From Vibrio splendidus (GTDB lineage: Bacteria > Pseudomonadota > Gammaproteobacteria > Enterobacterales > Vibrionaceae), in assembly GCF_024347615.1 (NCBI RefSeq), contig NZ_AP025509.1, positions 372,001-436,000 on the forward strand: a DNA stretch of 64,000 nt. The letters are read 5' to 3'. The notes under the pieces were generated by a model, which had not been told where the DNA came from, made no database searches, and was given only the letters and a program-made list of their open reading frames with translations. This document shows, piece after piece, positions 9,040 through 18,087 of the stretch. Position 1 is the first letter of the stretch. Each line of letters begins with the position of its first letter. Position numbers and translations under genes: made by a program.

Positions 9040-10111
9040 TGTTTTATCTTCCAGCTTTGAATTTGCGCATCCGCTGTGGCTTATCGCACTACCTTTGCCT
9101 TTACTCGTTTATTTCGCCGTACCTGCTTATCGCACCAAACAAATGGCCATCAAGGTGCCATTTTTCAGTGAATTGGTTGAAGCGATTGGTGAAGCGCCGT
9201 CTGAAGGGGCAAGCCAGCTAACACCAAGCTGGTGGCAACGAACCACGCTCATTATTACTTGGGCATTAGTGGTGTGCGCGCTCGCTAAACCAACCATTCT
9301 TGGTGAGCCGCAAGTTCGCGAACAATTAGGTCGTGATGTGATGGTAGTGGTCGATTTATCTGGCTCAATGGCAGAACAAGACTTTACCTCTAAGCGGGGC
9401 GATAAAATATCTCGTTTGGACGCGACCAAAGAAGTGCTGGCTGATTTTGCGACTACCCGAAAAGGGGATCGACTCGGTTTGATTCTTTTTGGTGATGCAG
9501 CGTTTGTACAAACACCGTTTACAGCTGACCAAGATGTGTGGCTTGAACTGCTTAATCAAACCGATGTCGCTATGGCAGGGCAAAGCACGCACTTAGGTGA
9601 TGCAATTGGCTTGGCGATTAAGGTGTTTGAACAAAGCGAAAAGCAAAGTGCTGCGGTTCAAGATTCAAGTGTTGATGCCAACGAAAAAGAGAAGGTCGTG
9701 ATCGTACTAACCGACGGTAATGATACGGGAAGCTTTGTTGAACCGATTGATGCCGCCAAAGTGGCGAAGGCGAAAGGCGTTCGTATTCACGTGATCGCCA
9801 TGGGTGACCCACAAACCGTTGGTGAAGTGGCTTTGGATATGGAAACCATCAAACGAGTGGCTCAAGAGTCTGGTGGCGAAGCCTTTGAGGCGCTTAACCG
9901 CGACGAACTAACCAAAGCCTACGCTCAAATCGGTGAACTAGAACCACAGTTATATGAAAGTACCACTTATCGTCCTAAACAGGGACTGCACCATTACTTA
10001 ATGGCGATTGTTGTTGTGATGTATTTGACGGCCTTTAGTCTGGCGACTTTACGTAGAAGATCGCTTTTGGCTTCTAAAACTAAAAAATTGAAAGGAGAGG
10101 ATGATGCCTGA
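9032..10111 (+). CDS. Membrane VWA protein, BatA-like
   Basis: A 359-residue membrane protein with two N-terminal transmembrane helices (about residues 11-30 and 60-85), a periplasmic or cytoplasmic VWA domain and a C-terminal helix near 320-340. The MIDAS metal-ion site DLSGS is intact at residues 108-112, and a TDGND motif completes it near 220. I chose the ATG at 9032 over the upstream in-frame TTG at 9017 because gagggg lies at proper spacing before 9032. It overlaps the previous gene by 8 bp and the next by 11 bp, so the operon is translationally coupled. Bat (Bacteroides aerotolerance) proteins are named after oxygen tolerance; the real role here is unknown. Confidence 0.92.
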   Translation: MFDVLSSSFEFAHPLWLIALPLPLLVYFAVPAYRTKQMAIKVPFFSELVEAIGEAPSEGASQLTPSWWQRTTLIITWALVVCALAKPTILGEPQVREQLGRDVMVVVDLSGSMAEQDFTSKRGDKISRLDATKEVLADFATTRKGDRLGLILFGDAAFVQTPFTADQDVWLELLNQTDVAMAGQSTHLGDAIGLAIKVFEQSEKQSAAVQDSSVDANEKEKVVIVLTDGNDTGSFVEPIDAAKVAKAKGVRIHVIAMGDPQTVGEVALDMETIKRVAQESGGEAFEALNRDELTKAYAQIGELEPQLYESTTYRPKQGLHHYLMAIVVVMYLTAFSLATLRRRSLLASKTKKLKGEDDA

Positions 10112-11828
10112 TTCTCTCACTCTACAGCAGTTCTTCACCCAGTTTCATTTTATCCGACCTTTGTGGTTGTTGGCCTTTATTCCGATGTTCTTCCTGTTAT
10201 GGGTTCGTTGGAGAGAAGAGACCAAACCAACGTGGAAAGACATTCTACCTGCACACTTACGTGATGCATTGACGATTGGCGAAACAGGCTGGCGTAAGCA
10301 ACTGCCATTGAAGCTATTGGTGGTGATTGTAACTATCGCCATCATTATCTGTTCTGGCCCAACATGGCAGCGTGAGGCTTCGCCTTTTGGTGAAGACAAA
10401 GCGTCGATGTTGGTTGTGCTTGATAACAGTGAATCTATGCTCGCTAAAGACTTACCACCGAGTCGCTTGGAGCGATCTAAGCAGAAGATTAGAGACTTAT
10501 TAGCAGCTCGGAAAGGCGGTAATACGGGCTTAGTGGTTTATGCAGGCAGCGCACACGTCGCGATGCCCGTCACTCAAGACAGCAAGGTATTCGAACCGTT
10601 TCTAGCGGCTATTACACCCGATATCATGCCGGTATCAGGTAAGTCAGCAGAAGAAGCATTGCCATTGATTAATCAGCAACTGTCTGGTGAGTTAGGCTCT
10701 TCTGTACTGCTGGTATTAGATGGTGTAAACCCAAGCACCATTAGGGCGTACGAGAGTTTCTTTAACGACAATCCGTATCAGTTGCTCATTCTAGCCGCAG
10801 GAAACAGTAATGTGGTGAGCGATAACCCAGTCGACCTAGATTCATTGCGTAACTTAGCGAGTAAGACGGGTGGACGAGTGGTTGAGGTGACCGTTGATGA
10901 TTCGGATATCCAACAACTGAACAGAGCGGTTGAAAGAAACATGCAGCTCAACGGCGAATCTTCAATGCCTTGGAAAGACATGGGCTATGGCTTGCTTATC
11001 CCAATGGCGATTATCATGTTGTTGTGGTTCAGAAAAGGATGGTTGGTGCAGTGGTGTGTCGTTGGTCTAGTGATTTCGGGCAGCATCTATTCACCAAGCA
11101 CTTTGGCGAAAACGGTCAACTTAACCGCTGATAAACCGGTTGTGGTGGAGTCGCTTACGGCTTGGGACAAAACAGCTCAATGGTGGTGGGACTTATGGTT
11201 AACGCCTGACCAACAAGGTCAACGCCTGTTGAATCAGAAAGAATACCTTGAAGCGGCAAAACATTTTACTGACCCAATGAGAAAAGGTGCGGCTTACTAC
11301 TATGCTCGTGATTTTAAGCTCGCACACAGTGCATTCCTGCAAACCAAAACCGATTATGGTTTGTATAATGCCGCGAGTGCTTTAGCTCGACAGCGAGAAT
11401 ACCTTGCCGCACGAAACCTTTTGAAATTATTAAGCGAGAAAGAGGATCTGTCACCAGAACTAAGAACGGATGTGGAGAATAATCTTGCTGTGCTTAGTGG
11501 GATTGTCGAAGAGGTTAACCGAACCAGTGAAAGTCAGTCCGGGACCACAGATGGCCCTGAAGAATCTTTAGAACTCGAAGACGATCAGCCGCGAACGGGT
11601 GATGGCGCTGAAGAAGAAACGGTAGCGGAATTGATGCTCAAGGAAACGCTTAATGCCAATGAAATTTTGGGTAGCCAAGAGCTTGCCGATAAGTGGTTAA
11701 AACGAGTCGAAGCGGACCCTAAGTTCTTCTTAAAGTCCAAGTTCCAAATTCAATTAAGAGACCCTGCACCTTCCATCGAACAAGCGTCAAAACAGGAACA
11801 GGCATCAAAACAGGAGCAAACCCAATGA
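10101..11828 (+). CDS. VWA-TPR membrane protein, BatB/BatC-like fusion
   Basis: A 575-residue protein with two N-terminal membrane helices, a VWA domain whose MIDAS site DNSES is at residues 108-112, a further pair of helices at about 295-335, and a helical TPR-like segment (about 375-470). The tail is acidic and disordered, ending in a short ASKQEQ repeat. This corresponds to separate BatB and BatC proteins joined in one chain. Two adjacent ATGs (10101, 10104) follow a strong aaaggagagg; I used the first. The stop overlaps the next ATG by 4 bp (ATGA). Confidence 0.9.
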   Translation: MMPDSLTLQQFFTQFHFIRPLWLLAFIPMFFLLWVRWREETKPTWKDILPAHLRDALTIGETGWRKQLPLKLLVVIVTIAIIICSGPTWQREASPFGEDKASMLVVLDNSESMLAKDLPPSRLERSKQKIRDLLAARKGGNTGLVVYAGSAHVAMPVTQDSKVFEPFLAAITPDIMPVSGKSAEEALPLINQQLSGELGSSVLLVLDGVNPSTIRAYESFFNDNPYQLLILAAGNSNVVSDNPVDLDSLRNLASKTGGRVVEVTVDDSDIQQLNRAVERNMQLNGESSMPWKDMGYGLLIPMAIIMLLWFRKGWLVQWCVVGLVISGSIYSPSTLAKTVNLTADKPVVVESLTAWDKTAQWWWDLWLTPDQQGQRLLNQKEYLEAAKHFTDPMRKGAAYYYARDFKLAHSAFLQTKTDYGLYNAASALARQREYLAARNLLKLLSEKEDLSPELRTDVENNLAVLSGIVEEVNRTSESQSGTTDGPEESLELEDDQPRTGDGAEEETVAELMLKETLNANEILGSQELADKWLKRVEADPKFFLKSKFQIQLRDPAPSIEQASKQEQASKQEQTQ

Positions 11829-13192
11829 GTCGATATGATTTAGCTCTTGAAGCCATTCAATCAAAGGGAGTGCGATTCAGAGCCCATAAGTGGTTACTGT
11901 CGATGACTCTTATGTTGAGTTGGTTTTTTCCTGCTGTTGCTTCTGCTGCCGATATCTTCGCTCTCCAAAAAAGTGGTGATGTTGAACTGATCGCTTGGGT
12001 TGGAGAAAAACCGAAGTCAGGCGATAAGATAACGCCGACTAAAGTGAGCGTTAATGAGCAGGTAATTCTGAATATTGAGGTGGCGACGCCGCGCTGGTTA
12101 ACAGGAGGGACTCGAATCGGCAGTATCGAAATCCCTAACGTGATCGCTAAGCAACGTAACCAACTCGCGACTAATTACACGGAACGGGTCAATGGCACTA
12201 CATGGTCGCGTCAACGATGGGAAGTGACGCTCTATCCGATGACTTCTGGCGAGTTTGTTATTCCAACCGTGCCGGTTCGCGTTCAAGTTTCTGCTCCTGA
12301 TGGTTCTAACGTTGGCGGCACGCTTTACACGCAGCCAATTAAGTTTGAAGCTTCGTTGCCTTCAGGTTTACTTGATAATGAATCGCCTTGGTTTTCTGCA
12401 ACAGAAGTAGATACAGAGCAACAATGGCAACGCTCGAGTGAAAACTTAAAAGTAGGCGATGCCATTACTCGAACGGTAACCATCAAGGCCAAAGACAGTT
12501 TGTCTGTATTACTGCCGGATGTGTTGAACAATGAATCGACCCAGCAGTACCAAGCTTACCCGCAACCTAATCGTTTAGATGATACTCAAGATCGTGGTAA
12601 CTACCGTTCCAGTCGAATTGAGGAGACGGTTTATGTTATTCAGCAGGGCGGTGAATTTACGTTGCCAGAGTTTTCATTTCAGTGGTGGGACAGCAAGAAT
12701 CAACGCCTTGAAACCGTGGTGATAAAAGGGAATGTGTTTGAAGCCAAACACACAGTCCAATCTTTCATCAAGGCTTACATGTCAGTGTTTATTAGCGTTG
12801 GTCTGGCACTGTTGTTCAGTGTGGCGTGCTTTGTTTCTGTTAAACGTTATTACGAGAACCGCCCAACACCGAGTTGGTTGGTATTCCGTCGTTTGCTTAA
12901 GCAAGGTAATTGGGCTGCATTGAGAACCTTTATCTATCGTCAATTACGAAACGAAACCTCTCAGCTAGAACTGGATAAAGCGCAACTTGGTAAATTGGAT
13001 AGACAAAAGTGTTGGCTAGAAGATAGTGAAGCGCTTCAACAAGGGCGTGAAGACAAAAACGTATTTACTCGTTTATGGAAAAGCTTACGTAAATTACCCA
13101 GTGATAAATCAAACTCAAGCAATTCTCGTTCAATTTTCGACCGCTTGAAAATCCCTAAAGCCTTGCCAGACTTAAAAGATAGAACTAAGTAG
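11825..13192 (+). CDS. BatD-like membrane protein
   Basis: A 455-residue protein with an N-terminal signal or anchor (about residues 22-42), a large extracytoplasmic beta-rich region typical of BatD/oxygen-tolerance proteins, a transmembrane helix near 315-340 and a basic cytoplasmic tail of about 115 residues. It is the last gene of the MoxR/Bat run, starting within the previous stop codon (ATGA overlap), and a terminator follows at 13225. Confidence 0.88.
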   Translation: MSRYDLALEAIQSKGVRFRAHKWLLSMTLMLSWFFPAVASAADIFALQKSGDVELIAWVGEKPKSGDKITPTKVSVNEQVILNIEVATPRWLTGGTRIGSIEIPNVIAKQRNQLATNYTERVNGTTWSRQRWEVTLYPMTSGEFVIPTVPVRVQVSAPDGSNVGGTLYTQPIKFEASLPSGLLDNESPWFSATEVDTEQQWQRSSENLKVGDAITRTVTIKAKDSLSVLLPDVLNNESTQQYQAYPQPNRLDDTQDRGNYRSSRIEETVYVIQQGGEFTLPEFSFQWWDSKNQRLETVVIKGNVFEAKHTVQSFIKAYMSVFISVGLALLFSVACFVSVKRYYENRPTPSWLVFRRLLKQGNWAALRTFIYRQLRNETSQLELDKAQLGKLDRQKCWLEDSEALQQGREDKNVFTRLWKSLRKLPSDKSNSSNSRSIFDRLKIPKALPDLKDRTK

Positions 13193-13224
13193 CAAACTTT
13201 AGTCATTCGCATCGAACAAAATCG

Positions 13225-13257
13225 GCAGGTTCTCTACTATAGGGAACCTGCTTCTTT
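13225..13257 (+). terminator. Rho-independent terminator of the MoxR/Bat operon
   Basis: An 8-bp perfect stem, gcaggttc (13225-13232) with gaacctgc (13244-13251), followed by a T-rich stretch. It ends the six-gene operon only 14-20 bp before the LysR gene. Confidence 0.75.
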
Positions 13258-13270
13258 AATATGGAACTGT

Positions 13271-14176
13271 ATGAAAAGTACCGAACTCAATCTAATTCCT
13301 ATATTTGTCGCTATTTATGAAGAGCAGAACTTATCTAGGGCTGCTAATCGCATGGATATAAGCCAACCAGCTGTGAGCAAAGCGCTTGCAAGGTTGAGAG
13401 ATATCTATGACGAGCCACTGTTTCATCGAACTACTTCTGGCGTAGAGCCAACCACATTCGCTATTGATATCTATCCAGCAATGGCTGCTGCGCTGAAAAA
13501 CTTTACTTCTACCTTATCAGCATCAAGAGATTTCGACCCTAAAACCTCTGGCCGTGTGTTTTCAATTGCCTGCGTTTCAGCAGCGAGTTATGAAATGATG
13601 CCAAGAGTCATGCAGTTAATCAGTCAAGTCGCACCTGGTATCGCATTAGAAGTTCATCCTCTATTTACGGAAGATTACGAGTCTGATTTAAGGCTTCAAA
13701 GACATGATGTCATTATCGATATGACGCCAAGAGGAAGAACCATGCTCAAGCATGAGGTGATCTCTAAAGAGGAACTGGTGGTGGTGTGTCGTAAAGACCA
13801 TCCCACGATTGGTGACACTATCGATATGGAACAGTTTTTATCACTTGATCATGTGGTTGTTTCAAGATGGCATGCACGTAGAAGCTTATTGAGTTCTGAA
13901 CACTACAGTGACCTTGAAAAACGTAGAATAGTCTATCGAGCTGCTGGCGTTGTTGAGATGCTGCCTGTTATTGAGGGCTCTGATTACATTGGAGTGCTAC
14001 CTATGTCATCGGTGCGTTGCTTTTCTGAAAAATATGACGTTAAAACTCTGCCTTTGCCATTCGAATTGGAAGACCTCGATATGTGTATGATTTGGCACCC
14101 CAGTCGCACTAACGAACCTAGCCACAAGTGGTTGCGCACTAAGCTCAAAGCGGCAGCAAAAGAGTTATCAAGTTAG
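13271..14176 (+). CDS. LysR-family transcriptional regulator
   Basis: A 301-residue regulator. The N-terminal winged helix-turn-helix has the usual LysR pattern (NLSRAANRMDISQPAVSKAL at about residues 20-39), and residues 90-300 form the periplasmic-binding-protein-like co-inducer domain. It follows the MoxR/Bat operon on the same strand but after a terminator, so it may use its own promoter or read-through. No divergent partner gene is adjacent, which is less usual for LysR; the sulfatase/Bat cluster is the likely target by proximity only. Confidence 0.93.
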   Translation: MKSTELNLIPIFVAIYEEQNLSRAANRMDISQPAVSKALARLRDIYDEPLFHRTTSGVEPTTFAIDIYPAMAAALKNFTSTLSASRDFDPKTSGRVFSIACVSAASYEMMPRVMQLISQVAPGIALEVHPLFTEDYESDLRLQRHDVIIDMTPRGRTMLKHEVISKEELVVVCRKDHPTIGDTIDMEQFLSLDHVVVSRWHARRSLLSSEHYSDLEKRRIVYRAAGVVEMLPVIEGSDYIGVLPMSSVRCFSEKYDVKTLPLPFELEDLDMCMIWHPSRTNEPSHKWLRTKLKAAAKELSS

Positions 14177-14332
14177 CTTCTAAAGGGCATGGTCATAGAA
14201 AGCATTCGCGCGATTTTAAATGGAAAGAAAGCCAGTATCCCTGAGCTGAGGTAAGCGGCGTTTATTGCAAGGGAGCGGGATATTGGCCTGCAAGTTAGAG
14301 TCATGTGGGACTCTTCAGATATGTTTCGCTTG

Positions 14333-14357
14333 GTGCTGCCCGAAGGCAGCCCTTGTT
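14333..14357. terminator. Possible hairpin terminator between LysR and GGDEF-EAL genes
   Basis: gctgcc-cgaa-ggcagc (14335-14350); on the minus strand the loop is TTCG closed by C-G, a very stable tetraloop. The downstream T content is modest on the plus strand (ccttgttt) and absent on the minus. It lies between two converging genes. I see nothing else in 14177-14416. Confidence 0.35.
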
Positions 14358-14416
14358 TGATCATAAATCAGTGAAGGAACTTAACTTACTGAATTGTTTG
14401 ATTTAAGTAACGGATG

Positions 14417-16891
14417 CTAAGCCTCTTTTGGGTTCTGTTCTGAGTTAAGCAAGAAGTAGGACACCCAATCATCAATAGGCAAAGGTCGCGCGAAGAAATA
14501 GCCTTGAGCGTATTTACAACCGATCTGGCGTAGAGTCGTTACATGATTCTGGGTTTCAAGGCCTTCTGCAATCACTGAGAAATCGAGTATTTGCGCGAGC
14601 TTGAGAACCGCGCAAGTAATCTCATAATCTACTTTTGACGAGTTAATATCTTCAATAAAGCTTCGATCTAATTTTACGCAATCGGCGGAAAGATTCTTCA
14701 ACACCGACAACGAAGAATAACCCGTTCCAAAATCATCGATAGCGATCTTGTAACCCTTAGAATGAAGTACCTCGATGGTCCTTGAACAGGTCTCGAAATC
14801 TCGCATCATATCCCTTTCTGTGATTTCCAGAAGCAGCTGATTAGGCTGACAATCCGTTTCGTCGAGTATCGCTTGTAACTGGTCTGCGAGATCGGTCATA
14901 TAGAACATTCTCGCTGAGAAGTTGATGGAAAAAATCACGCCCTGTAGGTCCATTCCCGCGCGTTGCCATTCGGTAATCAGATTCGCTACTTTCTTAAATA
15001 CCCATTTATCAATGTCGATAATGAGATCACTTTTTTCTGCAACCTCAAGGAAATCGACGGGCGGCAATAAGCCCAGTTTAGGGTGACGCCAACGTATTAG
15101 AGCCTCGGCACCAATGATGTCTTGCGAGTCTAAGTTGACTTTGGGTTGGAAGAAGACTTCAAGCTCGTCATTGGCAATGGCTTGATGAAGCCCCATGTTG
15201 GTTTCAATCAAGTCATTTACCTCGTGAGTCATTTCGTCCGCGTAGACGCGATATTGATCTCGGCCGTTTCGCTTTGCGTGATACATTGCTGTGTCCGCAT
15301 TTCTGATTAGAGTTTCACGATCTAAACCATGAGTAGGGTACTCACACACACCAATACTCGCCGATACAAAGATAGAATTATCATCGATGTAATAAGGCTT
15401 TCTTAACGCTTGATTTAAGCGGTCTGCGATAGGTTCGCCTTCGTCTAACCCAATGTTTGAGTAAACAACCAAGAACTCGTCTCCGCCCATTCGGGCAACA
15501 AATCCTTTATCACCCACTAAGTTACTCAATATGTGCCCAACATTGACTAATAAGTTGTCACCTGGTGCATGCCCTAAAGAATCATTAATGGTCTTAAACT
15601 CGTCAATGTCGAGGTAGAAAAGCAAGAAAGAGGCGTTGTTCTCATAGGATTTCCTGATCTCTTCATCTAACTGTTTGGTTGCCAATAGTCGATTTGCCAA
15701 ACTGGTCAGTGGATCGTGGTGGGCGAGGAAGTCGAAGTTCTTTTTTTCTTCCGTGAGGTCTAGGTATGCCATAGATAGCCTTGATGCCATATCGTTATAG
15801 GCTTTCTCTAAGTGAGACCATTCGTCACTTCGGCCCAAGTTAATTGGGTTTTTTAGGCTTCCAGACTCAAGACGATCGAAGCCATGTCTCAGTGCATTGA
15901 GTGGCTTTCGAATGTGGTGTCGAACAACGTGGTGAACCAATAACATCGACAATACGACGGCTGAAAAACTGATAATAATGGCGTTCATTCTTGATAAACC
16001 GATCTCTTTTTCAAGTTGGTCGGTTAATTCTAAGGCTTGGCTTTGTACGCGTGACTCGGTCTTTTCTACCATCTCCAACAGGTCGCTTTGAGCGACTAAT
16101 AGTGAAGCCATCACCAGCCAACGCTGCTCCAGATTAGCTCTAATGCGCTTCAAAGCGGCGTTGTATCGTTTCACCGTTCGATTGATTCTTTTCTTCTCAG
16201 CAATAACCGCTGTCGTTTCGATATCAACGTTTTCTAAGTGGAGTAAGAATATATCGAGTTCTTTCTCGACCTCGATAAGCAGTACTTTCTCCGTTTCTGG
16301 CGTGATGCGACTGTGAATGTCTCCAACCATTTTTCCTGAAGTGAGAAACGACTCTCTCAACATGTTGATGAGATTTAATTCATTGTTATAACGAATGAAA
16401 TTTGGTTGGTCTAAGTGCCTAAGCTTGCTGTCGGCTATCGCAAATTCGAGCTGGTCAAGCTGTTCGGCTAAGGCGGCGTCGATTTGATTGGTCTGCTTTA
16501 GAATTCGATTTAATGCGAGCGAACTGCCTAAGAAACGATGGAAGTTATCGATAAAGGCATCAATTTTTTGCGAGAAACCTTCGTTAGTTGATAGGTCTCT
16601 GAGTCGTTGAAGCTGGAAATCGACATTAAATGCTTCTTCCGACAGTGTGGTTTCACTGAACAAAAAAGTCTGTTCAAGTAGCTTAACTCGAGAGGTGAGC
16701 GTAAATACGCGTCGGCTGATTTCAGAGTTAACAATCAAGTCTGATACGTGTGTCGAAGTTTCGTTTTTAAGCGTCGACTCGACGTAATACAGAGATCGAA
16801 TCACCATGATGACAGCAAAGCTGACAATCAAAAGCGAAAGCAGGTTCGAAATAATGAGTCGTTGGGTGATGTTTATCTGAGGTAATTTCAT
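14417..16891 (-). CDS. Membrane-bound GGDEF-EAL c-di-GMP enzyme
   Basis: An 824-residue inner-membrane protein with a transmembrane helix at about 14-34, a helical periplasmic sensor region (about 35-285), a second helix (about 288-310), HAMP, GGDEF and EAL domains. GGDEF is intact at residues 469-473, while the RxxD inhibitory site expected just upstream is not present. The EAL motif is at 596-598, with DDFGTGYSS and later catalytic motifs intact, so both synthase and phosphodiesterase activity are possible. I chose the ATG at 16891 over the in-frame TTG upstream because ggaag precedes it. It overlaps by 4 bp the stop of the periplasmic binding protein gene, a tight link suggesting the binding protein is its sensor partner, as NspS is for MbaA in V. 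cholerae (analogy). Confidence 0.95.
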   Translation of the reverse strand: MKLPQINITQRLIISNLLSLLIVSFAVIMVIRSLYYVESTLKNETSTHVSDLIVNSEISRRVFTLTSRVKLLEQTFLFSETTLSEEAFNVDFQLQRLRDLSTNEGFSQKIDAFIDNFHRFLGSSLALNRILKQTNQIDAALAEQLDQLEFAIADSKLRHLDQPNFIRYNNELNLINMLRESFLTSGKMVGDIHSRITPETEKVLLIEVEKELDIFLLHLENVDIETTAVIAEKKRINRTVKRYNAALKRIRANLEQRWLVMASLLVAQSDLLEMVEKTESRVQSQALELTDQLEKEIGLSRMNAIIISFSAVVLSMLLVHHVVRHHIRKPLNALRHGFDRLESGSLKNPINLGRSDEWSHLEKAYNDMASRLSMAYLDLTEEKKNFDFLAHHDPLTSLANRLLATKQLDEEIRKSYENNASFLLFYLDIDEFKTINDSLGHAPGDNLLVNVGHILSNLVGDKGFVARMGGDEFLVVYSNIGLDEGEPIADRLNQALRKPYYIDDNSIFVSASIGVCEYPTHGLDRETLIRNADTAMYHAKRNGRDQYRVYADEMTHEVNDLIETNMGLHQAIANDELEVFFQPKVNLDSQDIIGAEALIRWRHPKLGLLPPVDFLEVAEKSDLIIDIDKWVFKKVANLITEWQRAGMDLQGVIFSINFSARMFYMTDLADQLQAILDETDCQPNQLLLEITERDMMRDFETCSRTIEVLHSKGYKIAIDDFGTGYSSLSVLKNLSADCVKLDRSFIEDINSSKVDYEITCAVLKLAQILDFSVIAEGLETQNHVTTLRQIGCKYAQGYFFARPLPIDDWVSYFLLNSEQNPKEA

Positions 16892-18006
16892 TGTGGCTTC
16901 CAAATTTTCAGATACGCTTCACGGTAGCCATTTTTAGGGTCGTAGATACCTTTGTCTGACTGGCTGATGAGCTCTTCAACATTATCGGGCGTGACGAGAT
17001 GCACAGGGGCAGAGTAGCCACTTGGCGGCATGTGATTAAATGCTCGGTTGAGTTCGTCGACTATTTGCCAGCCTTGTAGATATAAGGGCTCAGGTACTGT
17101 TGCCAGTTGGAATTGACCGCTATTGATTCTTTTGTACGCGGCCTTGCTACCGTCACCCGCTGAGATATTTTGTGGTATCAACCGGTACTCCTCGAGGTTT
17201 GACTCCAAAGACGGGATAGCATAGTCAATGTACAGGTCGTTGATTGCCAGGAGATGAGTGACTTTCTCGCCGTACTTCTCATCTAGGTTCTTTAATGTCG
17301 CAGGCATTTGCTCGGCAATTTTATCGAGCGGTAAATAGTTAAGCTCAAGTACATCACAAGTGCTGCAACGCTTGATGGTATTGACCATTGCGTTGGCTTT
17401 GATCATCGCGATTTCATAGTTAGGGTCGGTGAACACCACGGTTCTCGCTCGACCGTTTGAGTTTACAATCGCGAGTAGCGCGGCCACTTCCGCCACATCG
17501 AGAGGGTCGGTGGTGATGTTGGTGTATAAACCTATTTCTGGATTACCACCGACAAGTTCAGTCGCGTGCCATCCAATGACAACGATTCCCAGATCTTCAG
17601 CTTGTTTCAAAATGGTTTTGTGTCGGACAGCGTCAATGCCGCCCAAAACAATGGCATCGGGTTCAAAACCAATCGCTTTCCTGATAGCTGCACCTTGGCG
17701 CACTTCTGAGCCTAATCCATCGATGAATCTAAGGTGCCAATTGATGTTAGAAATGGCTTCAGATATGCCTTTCCCAACGCCATAAACGCCACCATTACGT
17801 AAATCAGACGCGACAAAAATAACGTTCTTTTCATGGCGCACAGCAGGGCCTTGTGTGGGGCCATTCCACGTTCGCTGGTTGGAAACCGCACGCATCACTT
17901 TTTCTTCAGCATATTGGAAGAAATCGTCTTCATGATTACCCGCAAAACTCTGAGAGTAGCAAGTAATAGCGAGCAACAAACTCGCAAAATTTAATCTCTT
18001 ATTCAT
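16888..18006 (-). CDS. Periplasmic sugar-binding-like protein, partner of the GGDEF-EAL protein
   Basis: A 372-residue protein with a clear signal peptide (about residues 1-22) and the type I periplasmic-binding fold of the ribose/LuxP group. Characteristic strands include NVIFVASDLRNGGVYGVGKG near residue 60, PDAIVLGG near 115 and GIVVIGWH near 140. No ABC permease or ATPase gene is nearby, so it is probably a receptor rather than a transporter component. The stop codon overlaps the start of the GGDEF-EAL gene. It is divergent from a LuxP homologue 81 bp away. The ligand is unknown. Confidence 0.88.
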   Translation of the reverse strand: MNKRLNFASLLLAITCYSQSFAGNHEDDFFQYAEEKVMRAVSNQRTWNGPTQGPAVRHEKNVIFVASDLRNGGVYGVGKGISEAISNINWHLRFIDGLGSEVRQGAAIRKAIGFEPDAIVLGGIDAVRHKTILKQAEDLGIVVIGWHATELVGGNPEIGLYTNITTDPLDVAEVAALLAIVNSNGRARTVVFTDPNYEIAMIKANAMVNTIKRCSTCDVLELNYLPLDKIAEQMPATLKNLDEKYGEKVTHLLAINDLYIDYAIPSLESNLEEYRLIPQNISAGDGSKAAYKRINSGQFQLATVPEPLYLQGWQIVDELNRAFNHMPPSGYSAPVHLVTPDNVEELISQSDKGIYDPKNGYREAYLKIWKPQ

Positions 18007-18087
18007 ATGGCTTATAAAACGCTTTAACTTATAATCGCTCTATATTTATAATAATGTTAATAAACATTCAAACATTTGGTAACAGTT

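Noticed and set aside
14173..14364. 63-codon minus-strand frame between the LysR and GGDEF-EAL genes
   Set aside because: Overlaps the LysR end, has no ribosome site and an arbitrary composition; looks like chance.
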